A stretch of DNA of 9,336 nt from Parcubacteria group bacterium Gr01-1014_56 (GCA_007375995.1 VMFK01000028.1:1-9336), one strand, 5' to 3'; counted from the stretch's first letter, positions 1-6,978 are shown. A program made the numbers and translations. The notes: a model not told the origin generated them from the letters alone.

Positions 1-343
1 CGAATGTAAAATCATTTTGATTTATCTGGAAGTAATCCCTAGAGCCATGCAATCTTATTATTTTTTTGAATTTTTTCTTCAATATTTTCTCTAGAATGTC
101 AGACAATTTGTCGCTTTTATCCTTGAATTTATTGTACTTAAATAATACGAAAATATCAGCGTCAAATGCCTTAAGCCAAGTGCCTTTGGCCCCAGAGCCG
201 CCAAGAATTGCTTTTATGTTTTTTTGATTTTGGTTTATCCTTTTAATGATCAAATTTAGCTTTTCAAATATTTCTTTCTCGTATTTTTTGTCAGGCTGTA
301 GCTCTTCAAGTACTTCAGCTAGTAGTTGCTTGATATTCTTCAT
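1..343 (-). CDS. Archaeal-type (class I) CCA-adding tRNA nucleotidyltransferase, partial (N-terminus only)
   Basis: The frame opens with ATG at 343 and runs off the left edge, leaving 114 residues visible. An in-frame TAG at 367-365 limits the start, and no Shine-Dalgarno is seen. An N-terminal helical stretch is followed by the nucleotidyltransferase core GGSGAKGTWL (48-57) and the metal-binding pair D61/D63 in FDADIFVLF (60-68). A lysine-rich segment follows, then HGSRDYFQI (99-107), where archaeal CCA enzymes approach their third carboxylate strand. That third Asp/Glu would lie beyond the edge. The family adds CCA to tRNA 3' ends in the cytoplasm. The combination GGSxAKGTWL, DxDIFV and HxSRDYF recalls DPANN/archaeal class I enzymes rather than the class II bacterial type. 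Base composition is about 31% G+C, unlike the neighbours, which suggests transfer. A CD-NTase/OAS-like enzyme is the main alternative, less likely because of the HGSRDYF block. Confidence 0.75.
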   Translation of the reverse strand, partial: MKNIKQLLAEVLEELQPDKKYEKEIFEKLNLIIKRINQNQKNIKAILGGSGAKGTWLKAFDADIFVLFKYNKFKDKSDKLSDILEKILKKKFKKIIRLHGSRDYFQINQNDFTF

Positions 344-389
344 AGAAAAAACCAAAATTTGTAGCTATAAAAAAGTTTGGGTTTTAGAA

Positions 390-896
390 TTATTTATTAT
401 TCTCTCTAGCCACACACTCGACTGCGTCAACAATTACTCGTATCTGTGGAGTGACAAGAGTGCTGCCCATCGCTGGCCCAGAACTCAATGGAGAAAACAC
501 AATTAGGCGTGCGATTTCTTTGTGTGCAGCTAACACATTCGCCACGATATCGGTGTAATAGATAACGTGGCTGAGATACCATTGGAGCGGCAAAAAATAG
601 AGCTGTGAGAGAGACACGCCGCGGTACTTAAAAAAAGACCAGCGCTCACTCTCAAAAACCGAGGCAGTCCAATCCTCGGCCAAGGTCATAACAGAGGTGT
701 CCATGGTGCGGTATGCTCCTCCCGACTCAAATGGCATTCCTTTTTCTTTGAGTACATACTCGATCTCTAGACCAAGTGGGACAAGCAAGAAGCCCTCCTC
801 GCGGATATGGGGATGCTCACTCAAAAAACCCTCAAGCATCTCCACCTGCTTAAGTGTAGAAAGAAAAATGATGTTTTTTTCACTCTGCGGAGACAT
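390..896 (-). CDS. Uncharacterised protein, probably the truncated N-terminal part of a larger surface-polysaccharide protein
   Basis: The frame gives 168 residues from ATG at 896. A TTG at 935 would add 13 residues, but the ATG places the first predicted strand (KNIIFLST) at the usual distance from an N-terminus. No Shine-Dalgarno is seen at either. I cannot name the family. It looks like an alpha/beta Rossmann-type half: strand plus helix near the start, a second strand (GFLLVPLG), an aromatic-rich middle (WSFFKYRGVSLSQLYFLPL) and a hydrophobic strand (RLIVFSPL). From recall, similar N-terminal halves occur in longer, glycosyltransferase-like proteins of CPR polysaccharide loci. This one stops just where the DNA turns AT-rich, with a tail of AAT AAT AAA TAA, so it may be a broken remnant. 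It follows the LamG gene by 56 bp on the same strand and could be the last gene of that transcript. Confidence 0.55.
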   Translation of the reverse strand: MSPQSEKNIIFLSTLKQVEMLEGFLSEHPHIREEGFLLVPLGLEIEYVLKEKGMPFESGGAYRTMDTSVMTLAEDWTASVFESERWSFFKYRGVSLSQLYFLPLQWYLSHVIYYTDIVANVLAAHKEIARLIVFSPLSSGPAMGSTLVTPQIRVIVDAVECVARENNK

Positions 897-916
897 GAGT
901 ATTACAACTGTGTCAG

Positions 917-936
917 AACAATTGTTGTAACACAAC
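917..936. repeat. Two overlapping small palindromes between the LamG gene and the downstream gene
   Basis: AACAATTGTT (917-926) is a perfect 10-bp palindrome. It overlaps GTTGTAACACAAC (924-936), a 5-bp stem with a 3-nt loop. Both lie in the 56-bp gap after the LamG stop, upstream of the ATG at 896. No T-run follows on the minus strand, so this is not a convincing Rho-independent terminator. An operator or a weak mRNA hairpin is possible, and chance in AT-rich DNA is also possible. Confidence 0.3.
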
Positions 937-952
937 TACGTCATAACACTAG

Positions 953-2365
953 CTAGAATGGGTATTGTAGTCCCGCACCGCCGTTGTAGAGCGCTGTGAT
1001 TTCGCTGATCGTGAGAGCGCGATTCCATATCCCGACCTCATCCATTTTCCCATTGAAGCCATCTGTCGGGGATGGGTTATTATCCCATCCGACTCTAAAT
1101 TCTGCTGTCCCATTAAAGATCGAGTTCGGGAGTCCTGTCCCAGTACCTTGTAGAACTCCATCACGATACAGGTTATATGAGCCTGTTCCTGAGTTATAGA
1201 CAACAGTAATCATATACCACACACCTGGCGATAGAGGAGAGGGAAAGAGCACAAGACTAGGCACTGGATCTGAACCTCCGCCCCCATCAGCACTAACAGT
1301 TAAGTTGAAAACATCGCTTGATCCATTATGACTAAACAATGAACACCAGGATCTAGACACGTTATCGCACTTGCTGACGAATCCAACGACACCGCCAAGA
1401 GGAGCAGCCAAATTAATCCACGTATTAATCGTCATGTCTCCAGTTATATCGAGACCAGTCTGTGAATTATCACTTATCGAGAAATATTGCTGATTGTCGT
1501 GAACTAAATTCGCACTGTTGCCAATCTTTCCTAATGTGAATGTTGCAGAATTATTGTTTGTCAACGTGTTGCTTCCTTTTGAATCTGAAGCGTTTCCACT
1601 TGATTCATCTAATTTCCAATACGAGATGAGGCCATTCTGTAAATCGCCTGAGGGTCGCAAAGCTATTTGCTGCGCCGCCCAATTGCGCTGCTCTCCTTGA
1701 CTAACAGAAGAGGACGCTACCCCAGTCGCACCGGCAGAGATCTGTGCTTTGTCTTGAGTAGAGGCTGTAGGGCCGTAAGGAATGTTCCTGATGTCATATT
1801 GTTTAGTCATCCCTGTCGTCGTACTGAAGAGGGGGTTATTTGCTTTTCCCGCATTGATTGCAAAAAGGGCGACGATGCGAGCACCGTTATCAGTAGTCGT
1901 AATTGAGGGTGCACTAGCAACCGCCCCCACCCCAACAGAACTTGTTGCTGCAGCAATAGGATTAGTTGGATCAACGCCGCTATAGCGCGTAATACCTCCC
2001 GCAGCACGGGTTTGGGGACTTATGGTCCATGTGTATGATGTGGGTTCAGAAGCTCCTACGGTTTTCCAATATGAGGCGATAGAAATATTTGTGTCGTTGT
2101 CTACTCGTGCAACAAGAGCCCAACCAGAAGGGGCAGTTATCCCTGCAACCGAGCCTCCGTTAACGGAAACGTTTGCGAGAAGAAAATCTCCCGCTACTGT
2201 TCCTGAAGGTTTAGTAAGGGTAAGTTCCGTATACGCGACGTCATTTGAAAGGCCGGTTGTCGAAAGACCTGCGACGATACTTGCAAGCGCGACAGAAGCA
2301 ATCAAAAAACTACCTACTATTACAAGAGAACTTACGGTGCTTGGGTGTTTAAGTATGGAGTGCAT
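953..2365 (-). CDS. Secreted or membrane-anchored surface protein with a LamG (concanavalin A-like) domain
   Basis: The 470-residue protein starts at ATG 2365, 21 bp after the methyltransferase stop, and ends with TAG. A short basic N-terminus (K6, H7) is followed by a hydrophobic segment (about 11-33). This is either a signal peptide with a possible cut after A26-L27-A28 or an uncleaved anchor. Residues about 40-238 form a beta-rich, Thr/Ser/Ala-rich domain beginning near TLTKPSGTVAGDFLLA (49-64), a style I recall from CPR surface and tail-like proteins. Residues about 245-466 form a LamG/Laminin_G_3 jelly roll, from GLISYWKLDE (245-254) through MTINTWI (311-317) and NLYRDGVLQG (398-407) to MDEVGIWNRALTISEI (441-456). 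Such domains bind glycans or proteins at the cell surface. The two cysteines (C333, C341) could form a disulfide. Its place at the end of a sugar operon suggests a role in surface display or adhesion, which is inference. Confidence 0.85.
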   Translation of the reverse strand: MHSILKHPSTVSSLVIVGSFLIASVALASIVAGLSTTGLSNDVAYTELTLTKPSGTVAGDFLLANVSVNGGSVAGITAPSGWALVARVDNDTNISIASYWKTVGASEPTSYTWTISPQTRAAGGITRYSGVDPTNPIAAATSSVGVGAVASAPSITTTDNGARIVALFAINAGKANNPLFSTTTGMTKQYDIRNIPYGPTASTQDKAQISAGATGVASSSVSQGEQRNWAAQQIALRPSGDLQNGLISYWKLDESSGNASDSKGSNTLTNNNSATFTLGKIGNSANLVHDNQQYFSISDNSQTGLDITGDMTINTWINLAAPLGGVVGFVSKCDNVSRSWCSLFSHNGSSDVFNLTVSADGGGGSDPVPSLVLFPSPLSPGVWYMITVVYNSGTGSYNLYRDGVLQGTGTGLPNSIFNGTAEFRVGWDNNPSPTDGFNGKMDEVGIWNRALTISEITALYNGGAGLQYPF

Positions 2366-2386
2366 AAATAGAGGTTATTTAATAAC

Positions 2387-3622
2387 TTATACAATAGTAA
2401 CATTTCCAACCGGAATTATAAACTTTATTCCTCTTTCCCGAAGTGCTTGTTCTTTCTCTAAAATCGCGTCTTTAAAGTTCCATGCGAGAAGTAGGATGTA
2501 GTCTGGAGTGTCGGTCAAAAGTTTCTCTGGAGAAACAATCGGGATATGTGTCCCAGGGCTGTAGAGACCTTGTTTCAGCGTCGTTGTGTCGGTGAGATAC
2601 TCAAGTGTCTCTTTGCCGACGCCATAATAGTTAAGGAGTGTGTTGCTCTTTGCTGGTGCCCCATACCCCACTATCTTTTTACCTTTGCTTTTAAGCTCTT
2701 TGAGCAAGGCGACTACTTTTTTCTTATTTTCTTCTACATGCTGTGCAAACGCATGGTAGGTTGCTTCGTCGGTGAGCCCTGCTACTTTTTCCTCAGCAAG
2801 AATGCGCTCAACATTTGAGCTTGGTGCGCGGCTCTTTGCAGCATAAACCCGCAGTGACTGCCCTTGTGCCTGGACAATCTCTACATCAAATATCTGCATA
2901 CCTGTTGCCTCTACTAACACTTTTAGCGCATGGAGCGAGTAAAAGCAGAGATGCTCATGATAAATTTGGTCAAAAGCGCTTTCATCTACCAAGTGTTTTG
3001 CCCAATGCACCTCAAATATAAACGTACCGTCTTCTCCAATAAGTTTTGCCACCCCCTTAAATACGTCACGGATAGGGTCTGTGTGCGCAAACACGTTGTT
3101 TGCGGTCACCACTTTTGCCTTGCCAAATTTCTCTAGAAGCTCATCTGCTGTCTGTGACGTAAAAAATGCTGGATAAAACGGCACCCCCTTCTCTTCTGAA
3201 ATAGAAGCAAGGTTGTCTGCCGGGTCGACATTGAGTACGCGGGCTTTGTCCTTTATATAATTAAGCAACACGCCGTCATTACCTCCAATATCTATAACCA
3301 GATCTTTTGGCGAGGTTATGAGCGGGATAATCGCCTTTTCTGCGTACTCCTTAAAATGTAGAACCGAGGGCGTACTCGCGCTGGTGAGAAAGTGATACCC
3401 CTTAAACAAAATTTCTGGATTTACCACGTGACGTAGCTGGGCAAGCGAGCAGGTTTTACAAAAATACAAAACTAAAGGAAAAGATTTTTCCGGTTTATCC
3501 AAATCTTCGCGGCTAAGATATGCATTTGCAGGCGGTGTCGAACCTAAGTTAAGTACCTCAACAAGGTCGCTTCCTTCGCACACCCGACAGGTTGTTTTAT
3601 AAATACAATCTTCCATATTCAT
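2387..3622 (-). CDS. Sugar-nucleotide C-methyltransferase (TylC3/NovU/TcaB9-like, SAM-dependent)
   Basis: The 411-residue protein has the full three-part layout of this family. An N-terminal zinc module has C12, C15, C55 and C58. A Rossmann SAM domain follows, with motif VIDIGGNDG (109-117). The C-terminal domain contains GYGAPAKSNTLLN (319-331) and ends in a strand-helix pattern (YILLLAWNFKDAIL). Y76 and the YHEH block (221-224: Y221, E223, H224) match the positions of the catalytic residues described for the tetronitrose enzyme TcaB9. Known members methylate C3 or C5 of dTDP-4-keto-6-deoxy sugars. The start at 3622 overlaps the upstream glycosyltransferase stop by 4 nt (ATGA); a second ATG two codons later (3616) is possible. 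Beside rmlBCD, its likely substrate is a 4-keto intermediate of that pathway. The exact carbon methylated cannot be read from the sequence. Confidence 0.85.
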   Translation of the reverse strand: MNMEDCIYKTTCRVCEGSDLVEVLNLGSTPPANAYLSREDLDKPEKSFPLVLYFCKTCSLAQLRHVVNPEILFKGYHFLTSASTPSVLHFKEYAEKAIIPLITSPKDLVIDIGGNDGVLLNYIKDKARVLNVDPADNLASISEEKGVPFYPAFFTSQTADELLEKFGKAKVVTANNVFAHTDPIRDVFKGVAKLIGEDGTFIFEVHWAKHLVDESAFDQIYHEHLCFYSLHALKVLVEATGMQIFDVEIVQAQGQSLRVYAAKSRAPSSNVERILAEEKVAGLTDEATYHAFAQHVEENKKKVVALLKELKSKGKKIVGYGAPAKSNTLLNYYGVGKETLEYLTDTTTLKQGLYSPGTHIPIVSPEKLLTDTPDYILLLAWNFKDAILEKEQALRERGIKFIIPVGNVTIV

Positions 3623-4503
3623 CGCAACGGTTCTCGGCCAAGAAAAGCTCGGGACAAAGCTCTGAGCGCCCGGTCAACCCACGCCGCGACCCATACCAAC
3701 GGAGCAGAAAACGGATAATGTTTTTTAAAGTAGACCATAAGGCTGCGATTATACTCCTTCCGGCGCCATGAGCTTTCCTTCTTATTATAGGAGGTCGACT
3801 TGAGGTGTGTGATAGTAGCCTGCGGCACGAGATATGTTTTGTATCCTCGATTATAGAGGCTTCGGCTCATCTCTACATCAAGAAAATAAAAAGGGATACG
3901 TTCGTCAACAATATATGCTCCGAGTGCTTCGCGCCGCCACATAAGACATGGCCACGCTGGTTGTTCTACCTCAGAGACATGGGAGACATCAAGATTTTCG
4001 TAACGATAGTGCCTCCAGCGTGTGAGGCCAAGCAGGTATTTATCAATTACTCTCCCGATAATCGTAGTGAAGAAATATATAGACGGAGTCATAATGCGTC
4101 GGTAATAGAGCTGTGGAGAGCCGTCCGGGTTAAGGAGCGAGGCGGTTACCGCTCCCGCCTGAGGATGCGACTCCATAAAAGCATACAGAGCCTGGAGCGC
4201 GCCGGCATGGAGTAGTGCGTCTGGGTCTATCGTCACAATATATTTTGTACGCGATCGCTCAAGCATAATATTGATAGCTGCCCATCCTAGATTTTTTTCG
4301 TTCTGTATGAAAGTAAAACGGGGGTTGTGACGAATGTTCTCTGACACATGCTTGAATCCCCCATCAGTCGAGGCATTGTCGATCACGACGACTTCGTAGT
4401 TGATATCGCCTGCGGTAGAAACAATAGACTCAAGCGCTCCTTTAAGCAGGTCTGAAGTATTCCAATTTAAAACCACTATAGAAATGTCAGGAGTTTCTTT
4501 CAT
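3619..4503 (-). CDS. GT2-family glycosyltransferase, rhamnosyltransferase-like (WbbL type)
   Basis: The 294-residue GT-A protein opens with ISIVVLNWNT (8-17). The nucleotide-binding DNASTDG (42-48) comes next, then NEKNLGWAAIN (68-78) and the metal-binding DPD (93-95) after a hydrophobic strand. The acceptor side contains FYFLDVEMSRSLYNRGYKT (205-223), with D209 and E211 where a general base is expected. The basic, amphipathic C-terminus (about 265-294) may touch the membrane. Length and layout fit inverting GT2 enzymes such as WbbL-type rhamnosyltransferases, which transfer a sugar from dTDP-rhamnose to a lipid-linked glycan on the cytoplasmic face. It starts 7 bp after rmlD and overlaps the next gene by 4 nt, so it probably uses the sugar made by the adjacent genes. 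Donor and acceptor are inferred from context only. Confidence 0.85.
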   Translation of the reverse strand: MKETPDISIVVLNWNTSDLLKGALESIVSTAGDINYEVVVIDNASTDGGFKHVSENIRHNPRFTFIQNEKNLGWAAINIMLERSRTKYIVTIDPDALLHAGALQALYAFMESHPQAGAVTASLLNPDGSPQLYYRRIMTPSIYFFTTIIGRVIDKYLLGLTRWRHYRYENLDVSHVSEVEQPAWPCLMWRREALGAYIVDERIPFYFLDVEMSRSLYNRGYKTYLVPQATITHLKSTSYNKKESSWRRKEYNRSLMVYFKKHYPFSAPLVWVAAWVDRALRALSRAFLGREPLR

Positions 4504-4510
4504 TGTGGCA

Positions 4511-5356
4511 CTATTTGATCAGCCCCTTCCATTCGGTACCGATATATTCCTGAAGTGCCTCCTGCCAAGGGCGCAAAGTGATTTTTGTTGAAGCAATACT
4601 CTCATTGCCACGTGCGCCAGCGCCGGGATACTGTTTTTCAAACACTGCGGCGTCTGCCTCCACTATCTCGGTTTTGGCTCCTGCGATCTTTACAATTTCG
4701 CGTGCAATATCTACTCGTGTCGGTGCTCCTTCATTTCCAACATGAAATACTCCTCGCTCCCCCTTCTCTACAAGATCAACAAGCGTTTCAACAAAATCCT
4801 TGCCATAGGTGGGGGAGCCGCGCTTACCACCTATAACGTCAATTTTTGATTTTTCCAACTGCTTTAAAATGTTTGCAATAAACTTATGATCCTTGTCGGG
4901 ACCACCACCAAACATCCAGCATGTGCGGGCGACAATTGCATCGGGCAACATGCCGAGAACGACAAGCTCTCCCATATATTTAGAATGCCCGTAATGATTC
5001 TGGGGGTTCGGTATATCGTTCTCTACATACGGAGCTTCTTTTTTACCATCGAAAACTGCAGAAGTAGACACATACACCAGTTTTGCTCCTACTTCGCGCG
5101 CGGCAAGAGCAACATTATAGGTACCGACAGCATTTGCACGATAGGTACCCGGAGGGTCCTTCTCGCATTCCACTAAATTGGTTGCTGCAGCAAAATGGAA
5201 AATCACTGAAGGTTTGTGCTTTGCAAATACTACGCGCACTTGAGCGAGGTCCTCTACATTAAGTGTGTCGCGAGTAGTTTGGATGCCAAAGTCGGTATAA
5301 CTTCCCAACATACCTCCTGCCCCCGTAATGAGAATTTTGTCGCGCGATGTACTCAT
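4511..5356 (-). CDS. rmlD: dTDP-4-dehydrorhamnose reductase
   Basis: I chose the ATG at 5356 (281 residues). It lies 2 bp after the rmlC stop and has an AAGGA ribosome-binding site 6 bp upstream; the ATG at 5383 would add 9 unneeded residues inside rmlC. The protein is an extended SDR. It has GAGGMLG (12-18) for NAD(P)H, HFAAATN (54-60), STSAVFDG (97-104), the catalytic pair Y122/K126 in YGHSK, GSPTYGKDFV (180-189) and a C-terminal ARGNESIASTKI (248-259) block. Canonical RmlD has an RP pair where this protein has R249-G250. It reduces the 4-keto group of dTDP-4-keto-L-rhamnose, the last step to dTDP-L-rhamnose. Length is normal for the family. If the neighbouring methyltransferase acts first, this enzyme would reduce the methylated ketone, as NovS does in noviose synthesis. 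Confidence 0.88.
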   Translation of the reverse strand: MSTSRDKILITGAGGMLGSYTDFGIQTTRDTLNVEDLAQVRVVFAKHKPSVIFHFAAATNLVECEKDPPGTYRANAVGTYNVALAAREVGAKLVYVSTSAVFDGKKEAPYVENDIPNPQNHYGHSKYMGELVVLGMLPDAIVARTCWMFGGGPDKDHKFIANILKQLEKSKIDVIGGKRGSPTYGKDFVETLVDLVEKGERGVFHVGNEGAPTRVDIAREIVKIAGAKTEIVEADAAVFEKQYPGAGARGNESIASTKITLRPWQEALQEYIGTEWKGLIK

Positions 5357-5358
5357 AC

Positions 5359-5901
5359 TTAATCCTTGGTGAGGAGTGGCCATGCTGCATCCTGGGCAGA
5401 TACTATAGGATCAGACATAGGCCAGGTAATCGCAAATAAGGGATCATTCCATCTAGCGCCACCCGCCAACTCAGGATGGTATCCGTCACTTAATTTATAC
5501 TCAACGAGTGCTCCTTCATCATTCAGCACACAAAAACCATGTGCGTAGGTACCTGGCACAAAAAGCATTTCTCCCTTTTTTGCATCGAGCTCTACAGAAA
5601 TATATTTGCTGAAATCAGGTGATGTTTGGTCATATACGGCCACTATGTCGAGCACTTTGCCTGTCGCAGGGCGAATTAACTTATCTTGTGCGTGCGGAGG
5701 TCTTTGATAATGAAGCCCGCGAACGACTCCCTTTTTTGAAAATGATGCATAATCCTGTACAAAGCGTGTTGTAATACCAAGTTCAGTGAACTCCTCTTCG
5801 TTATATATAGTAAGAGAGTTGCCTCGCGCATCTTCCCTAAGAACAGGAGTTATGAGAAGTACACCGGGAAACGCAAGCGCTGTTTTAGTGAAAGAAGACA
5901 T
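5359..5901 (-). CDS. rmlC: dTDP-4-dehydrorhamnose 3,5-epimerase
   Basis: The start is taken at ATG 5901 (180 residues), one base after the rmlB stop. The longer frame from 5937 would add 12 residues within rmlB and does not improve the fold. The cupin protein shows the family pattern: VVRGLHYQ (59-66) with catalytic H64, K74 in the following strand, AHGFCV (120-125), EYKLSDGYHPE (134-144) and WNDPLFAITWP (151-161). D171 near the end sits in the position that pairs with the catalytic His in RmlC. It epimerises C3 and C5 of dTDP-4-keto-6-deoxy-D-glucose, working on the RmlB product. Close relatives such as NovW and EvaD epimerise only one carbon, and the sequence alone does not exclude that here. 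Confidence 0.9.
   Translation of the reverse strand: MSSFTKTALAFPGVLLITPVLREDARGNSLTIYNEEEFTELGITTRFVQDYASFSKKGVVRGLHYQRPPHAQDKLIRPATGKVLDIVAVYDQTSPDFSKYISVELDAKKGEMLFVPGTYAHGFCVLNDEGALVEYKLSDGYHPELAGGARWNDPLFAITWPMSDPIVSAQDAAWPLLTKD
5363..5367 (-). promoter_or_regulatory. Ribosome-binding site of rmlD
   Basis: AAGGA on the minus strand, 6 nt before the ATG at 5356. The rmlC stop codon TAA lies in the spacer, so ribosomes ending rmlC can restart on rmlD. It decides the start in favour of 5356. It is the only clear Shine-Dalgarno I found in the window. Confidence 0.7.
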
Positions 5902-5902
5902 A

Positions 5903-6913
5903 TTATAGATGGGTATTAGCTCTGCCTGTGCGTGCAAGAGCCTTTTTCATCCAGCCCATATGTTCAACATACCACGCTACTGTCGTTTCAAATGATTTGT
6001 TAAATGTGTGTTTTGGTTTCCACCCGAGCTCACGCCTTATTTTTGAGGCATTGATTGCGTAGCGGCGGTCGTGGCCGGGGCGGTCCTTAACGTGCGTAAT
6101 TGCTGACTTACTCTTTTTAAAATATTTGAGCAAACGATGTGCGAGAGCAAGGTTGCTGACTTCATCGTCTGCACCGATATTATATATCTCACCGGGGATC
6201 CCTTTTTTTAAGGCAAGGAGCAGCGCTGAGGAGTGGTCCTCAACATGGATCCAATCGCGGACATACTTGCCGTCGCCATAGATAGTGATTGGGTTTCCCC
6301 CCATGAGTCGCATGATCGAAAACGGTATGAGCTTTTCAAAATATTGATACGGACCGTAGTTGTTGGAGCAACGCGTGATCACCACTGGAAGGTTATAGGT
6401 TTTAAAAAACGAGCGCGCCACCAGGTCAGACGCCGCTTTTGATGATGCGTAAGGAGAGTTTGGGAGGAGTAATGACTCCTCAGTAAACTTTTTACCCCCC
6501 TTAAGTGGCAGAGCGCCATAGACCTCATCGGTCGAGACATGCACAATCTTTTTAATAGAAGACGCATTTTTAATTGCGCTCAAAAGTGCGGCTGTACCGA
6601 GCACATTGGTGCGAACAAATGTCTCAGCGCCGCCGTGGATACTGCGGTCCACATGCGACTCCGCAGCAAAATGTACTACGTAGGTTGGTTTATATTTTTT
6701 TACGAGCCGCGCAACGAGTGCTTTGTTAGCAATATCACCTTTTACAAATATCAATCGATTATTAGGAAGCCCTTTAAGATTATCTTTGTTGCCCGCATAG
6801 GTTAGCAGGTCAATACAAACAACCTTTGTTTTAGGGTATTTGGATAGCGTATGTCGGATAAAATTGGAGCCAATAAAACCCGCTCCCCCGGTGACTAAAA
6901 TGGTGCCTTTCAT
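5903..6913 (-). CDS. rmlB: dTDP-glucose 4,6-dehydratase
   Basis: A complete 336-residue extended SDR. It has the NAD motif GGAGFIG (9-15), the acidic strand end DLLTYAGN (35-42), the substrate segment HFAAESHVDRS (81-91) and the dehydratase triad T128-D129-E130 in STDEVYG. Y155xxxK159 follows, then RCSNNYGPYQ (181-190), GDGKYVRDWIHVEDH (213-227) and RPGHDRRYAI (278-287). These are all diagnostic of RmlB. It converts dTDP-glucose to dTDP-4-keto-6-deoxyglucose and opens the operon. The start ATG at 6913 lies 65 bp from the divergent rmlA start. No Shine-Dalgarno precedes it. The length is slightly below the roughly 355 residues of enterobacterial RmlB, with no missing core motif. Confidence 0.95.
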   Translation of the reverse strand: MKGTILVTGGAGFIGSNFIRHTLSKYPKTKVVCIDLLTYAGNKDNLKGLPNNRLIFVKGDIANKALVARLVKKYKPTYVVHFAAESHVDRSIHGGAETFVRTNVLGTAALLSAIKNASSIKKIVHVSTDEVYGALPLKGGKKFTEESLLLPNSPYASSKAASDLVARSFFKTYNLPVVITRCSNNYGPYQYFEKLIPFSIMRLMGGNPITIYGDGKYVRDWIHVEDHSSALLLALKKGIPGEIYNIGADDEVSNLALAHRLLKYFKKSKSAITHVKDRPGHDRRYAINASKIRRELGWKPKHTFNKSFETTVAWYVEHMGWMKKALARTGRANTHL

Positions 6914-6959
6914 AGTGGGTCGACAATACCAGAAACCTGTGTACTTGTCTCTTGTTATC

Positions 6960-6968
6960 TGTTATAAC
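6960..6968 (+). promoter_or_regulatory. Extended -10 promoter for rmlA; palindromic, possibly used in both directions
   Basis: TGTTATAAC is an extended -10 (TGnTATAAC) ending 10 bp before the rmlA ATG, so the transcript would be leaderless or have only a few leader bases. No good -35 is seen at the right spacing. The inner GTTATAAC (6961-6968) is its own reverse complement and presents the same TATAAC on the minus strand, about 48 bp before the rmlB start. It could serve both directions. This is pattern evidence only. Confidence 0.4.
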
Positions 6969-6978
6969 TCTTGACGTT

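Larger units (their letters stand above)
953..6913 (-). other. Probable operon: rmlB-rmlC-rmlD-GT2-C-methyltransferase-LamG
   Basis: Six genes on one strand are packed with 1 bp, 2 bp, 7 bp, a 4-bp overlap and 21 bp between them, in that order from rmlB. No terminator-like hairpin with a T-run is seen inside. The spacing implies one transcript and translational coupling. The truncated gene at 390-896 may be carried on the same transcript after a 56-bp gap. Confidence 0.75.

Noticed and set aside
246..506. An 86-residue plus-strand frame over the AT-rich junction
   Set aside because: Its N-terminal part is antisense to the CCA-type gene and its end is antisense to the next gene; the Ser/Phe-rich start is an effect of AT-rich lysine codons on the other strand.
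2022..2501. A 159-residue open frame on the plus strand
   Set aside because: It crosses the junction between the LamG and methyltransferase genes on the other strand, and shows no motif or start signal.
3805..4215. A 136-residue open frame on the plus strand
   Set aside because: It is antisense to the well-supported GT2 glycosyltransferase, without a recognisable domain.
5354..5383. Longer rmlD start at 5383
   Set aside because: It would overlap rmlC by 25 bp and add residues ahead of the SDR motif, whereas the ATG at 5356 has an AAGGA site.
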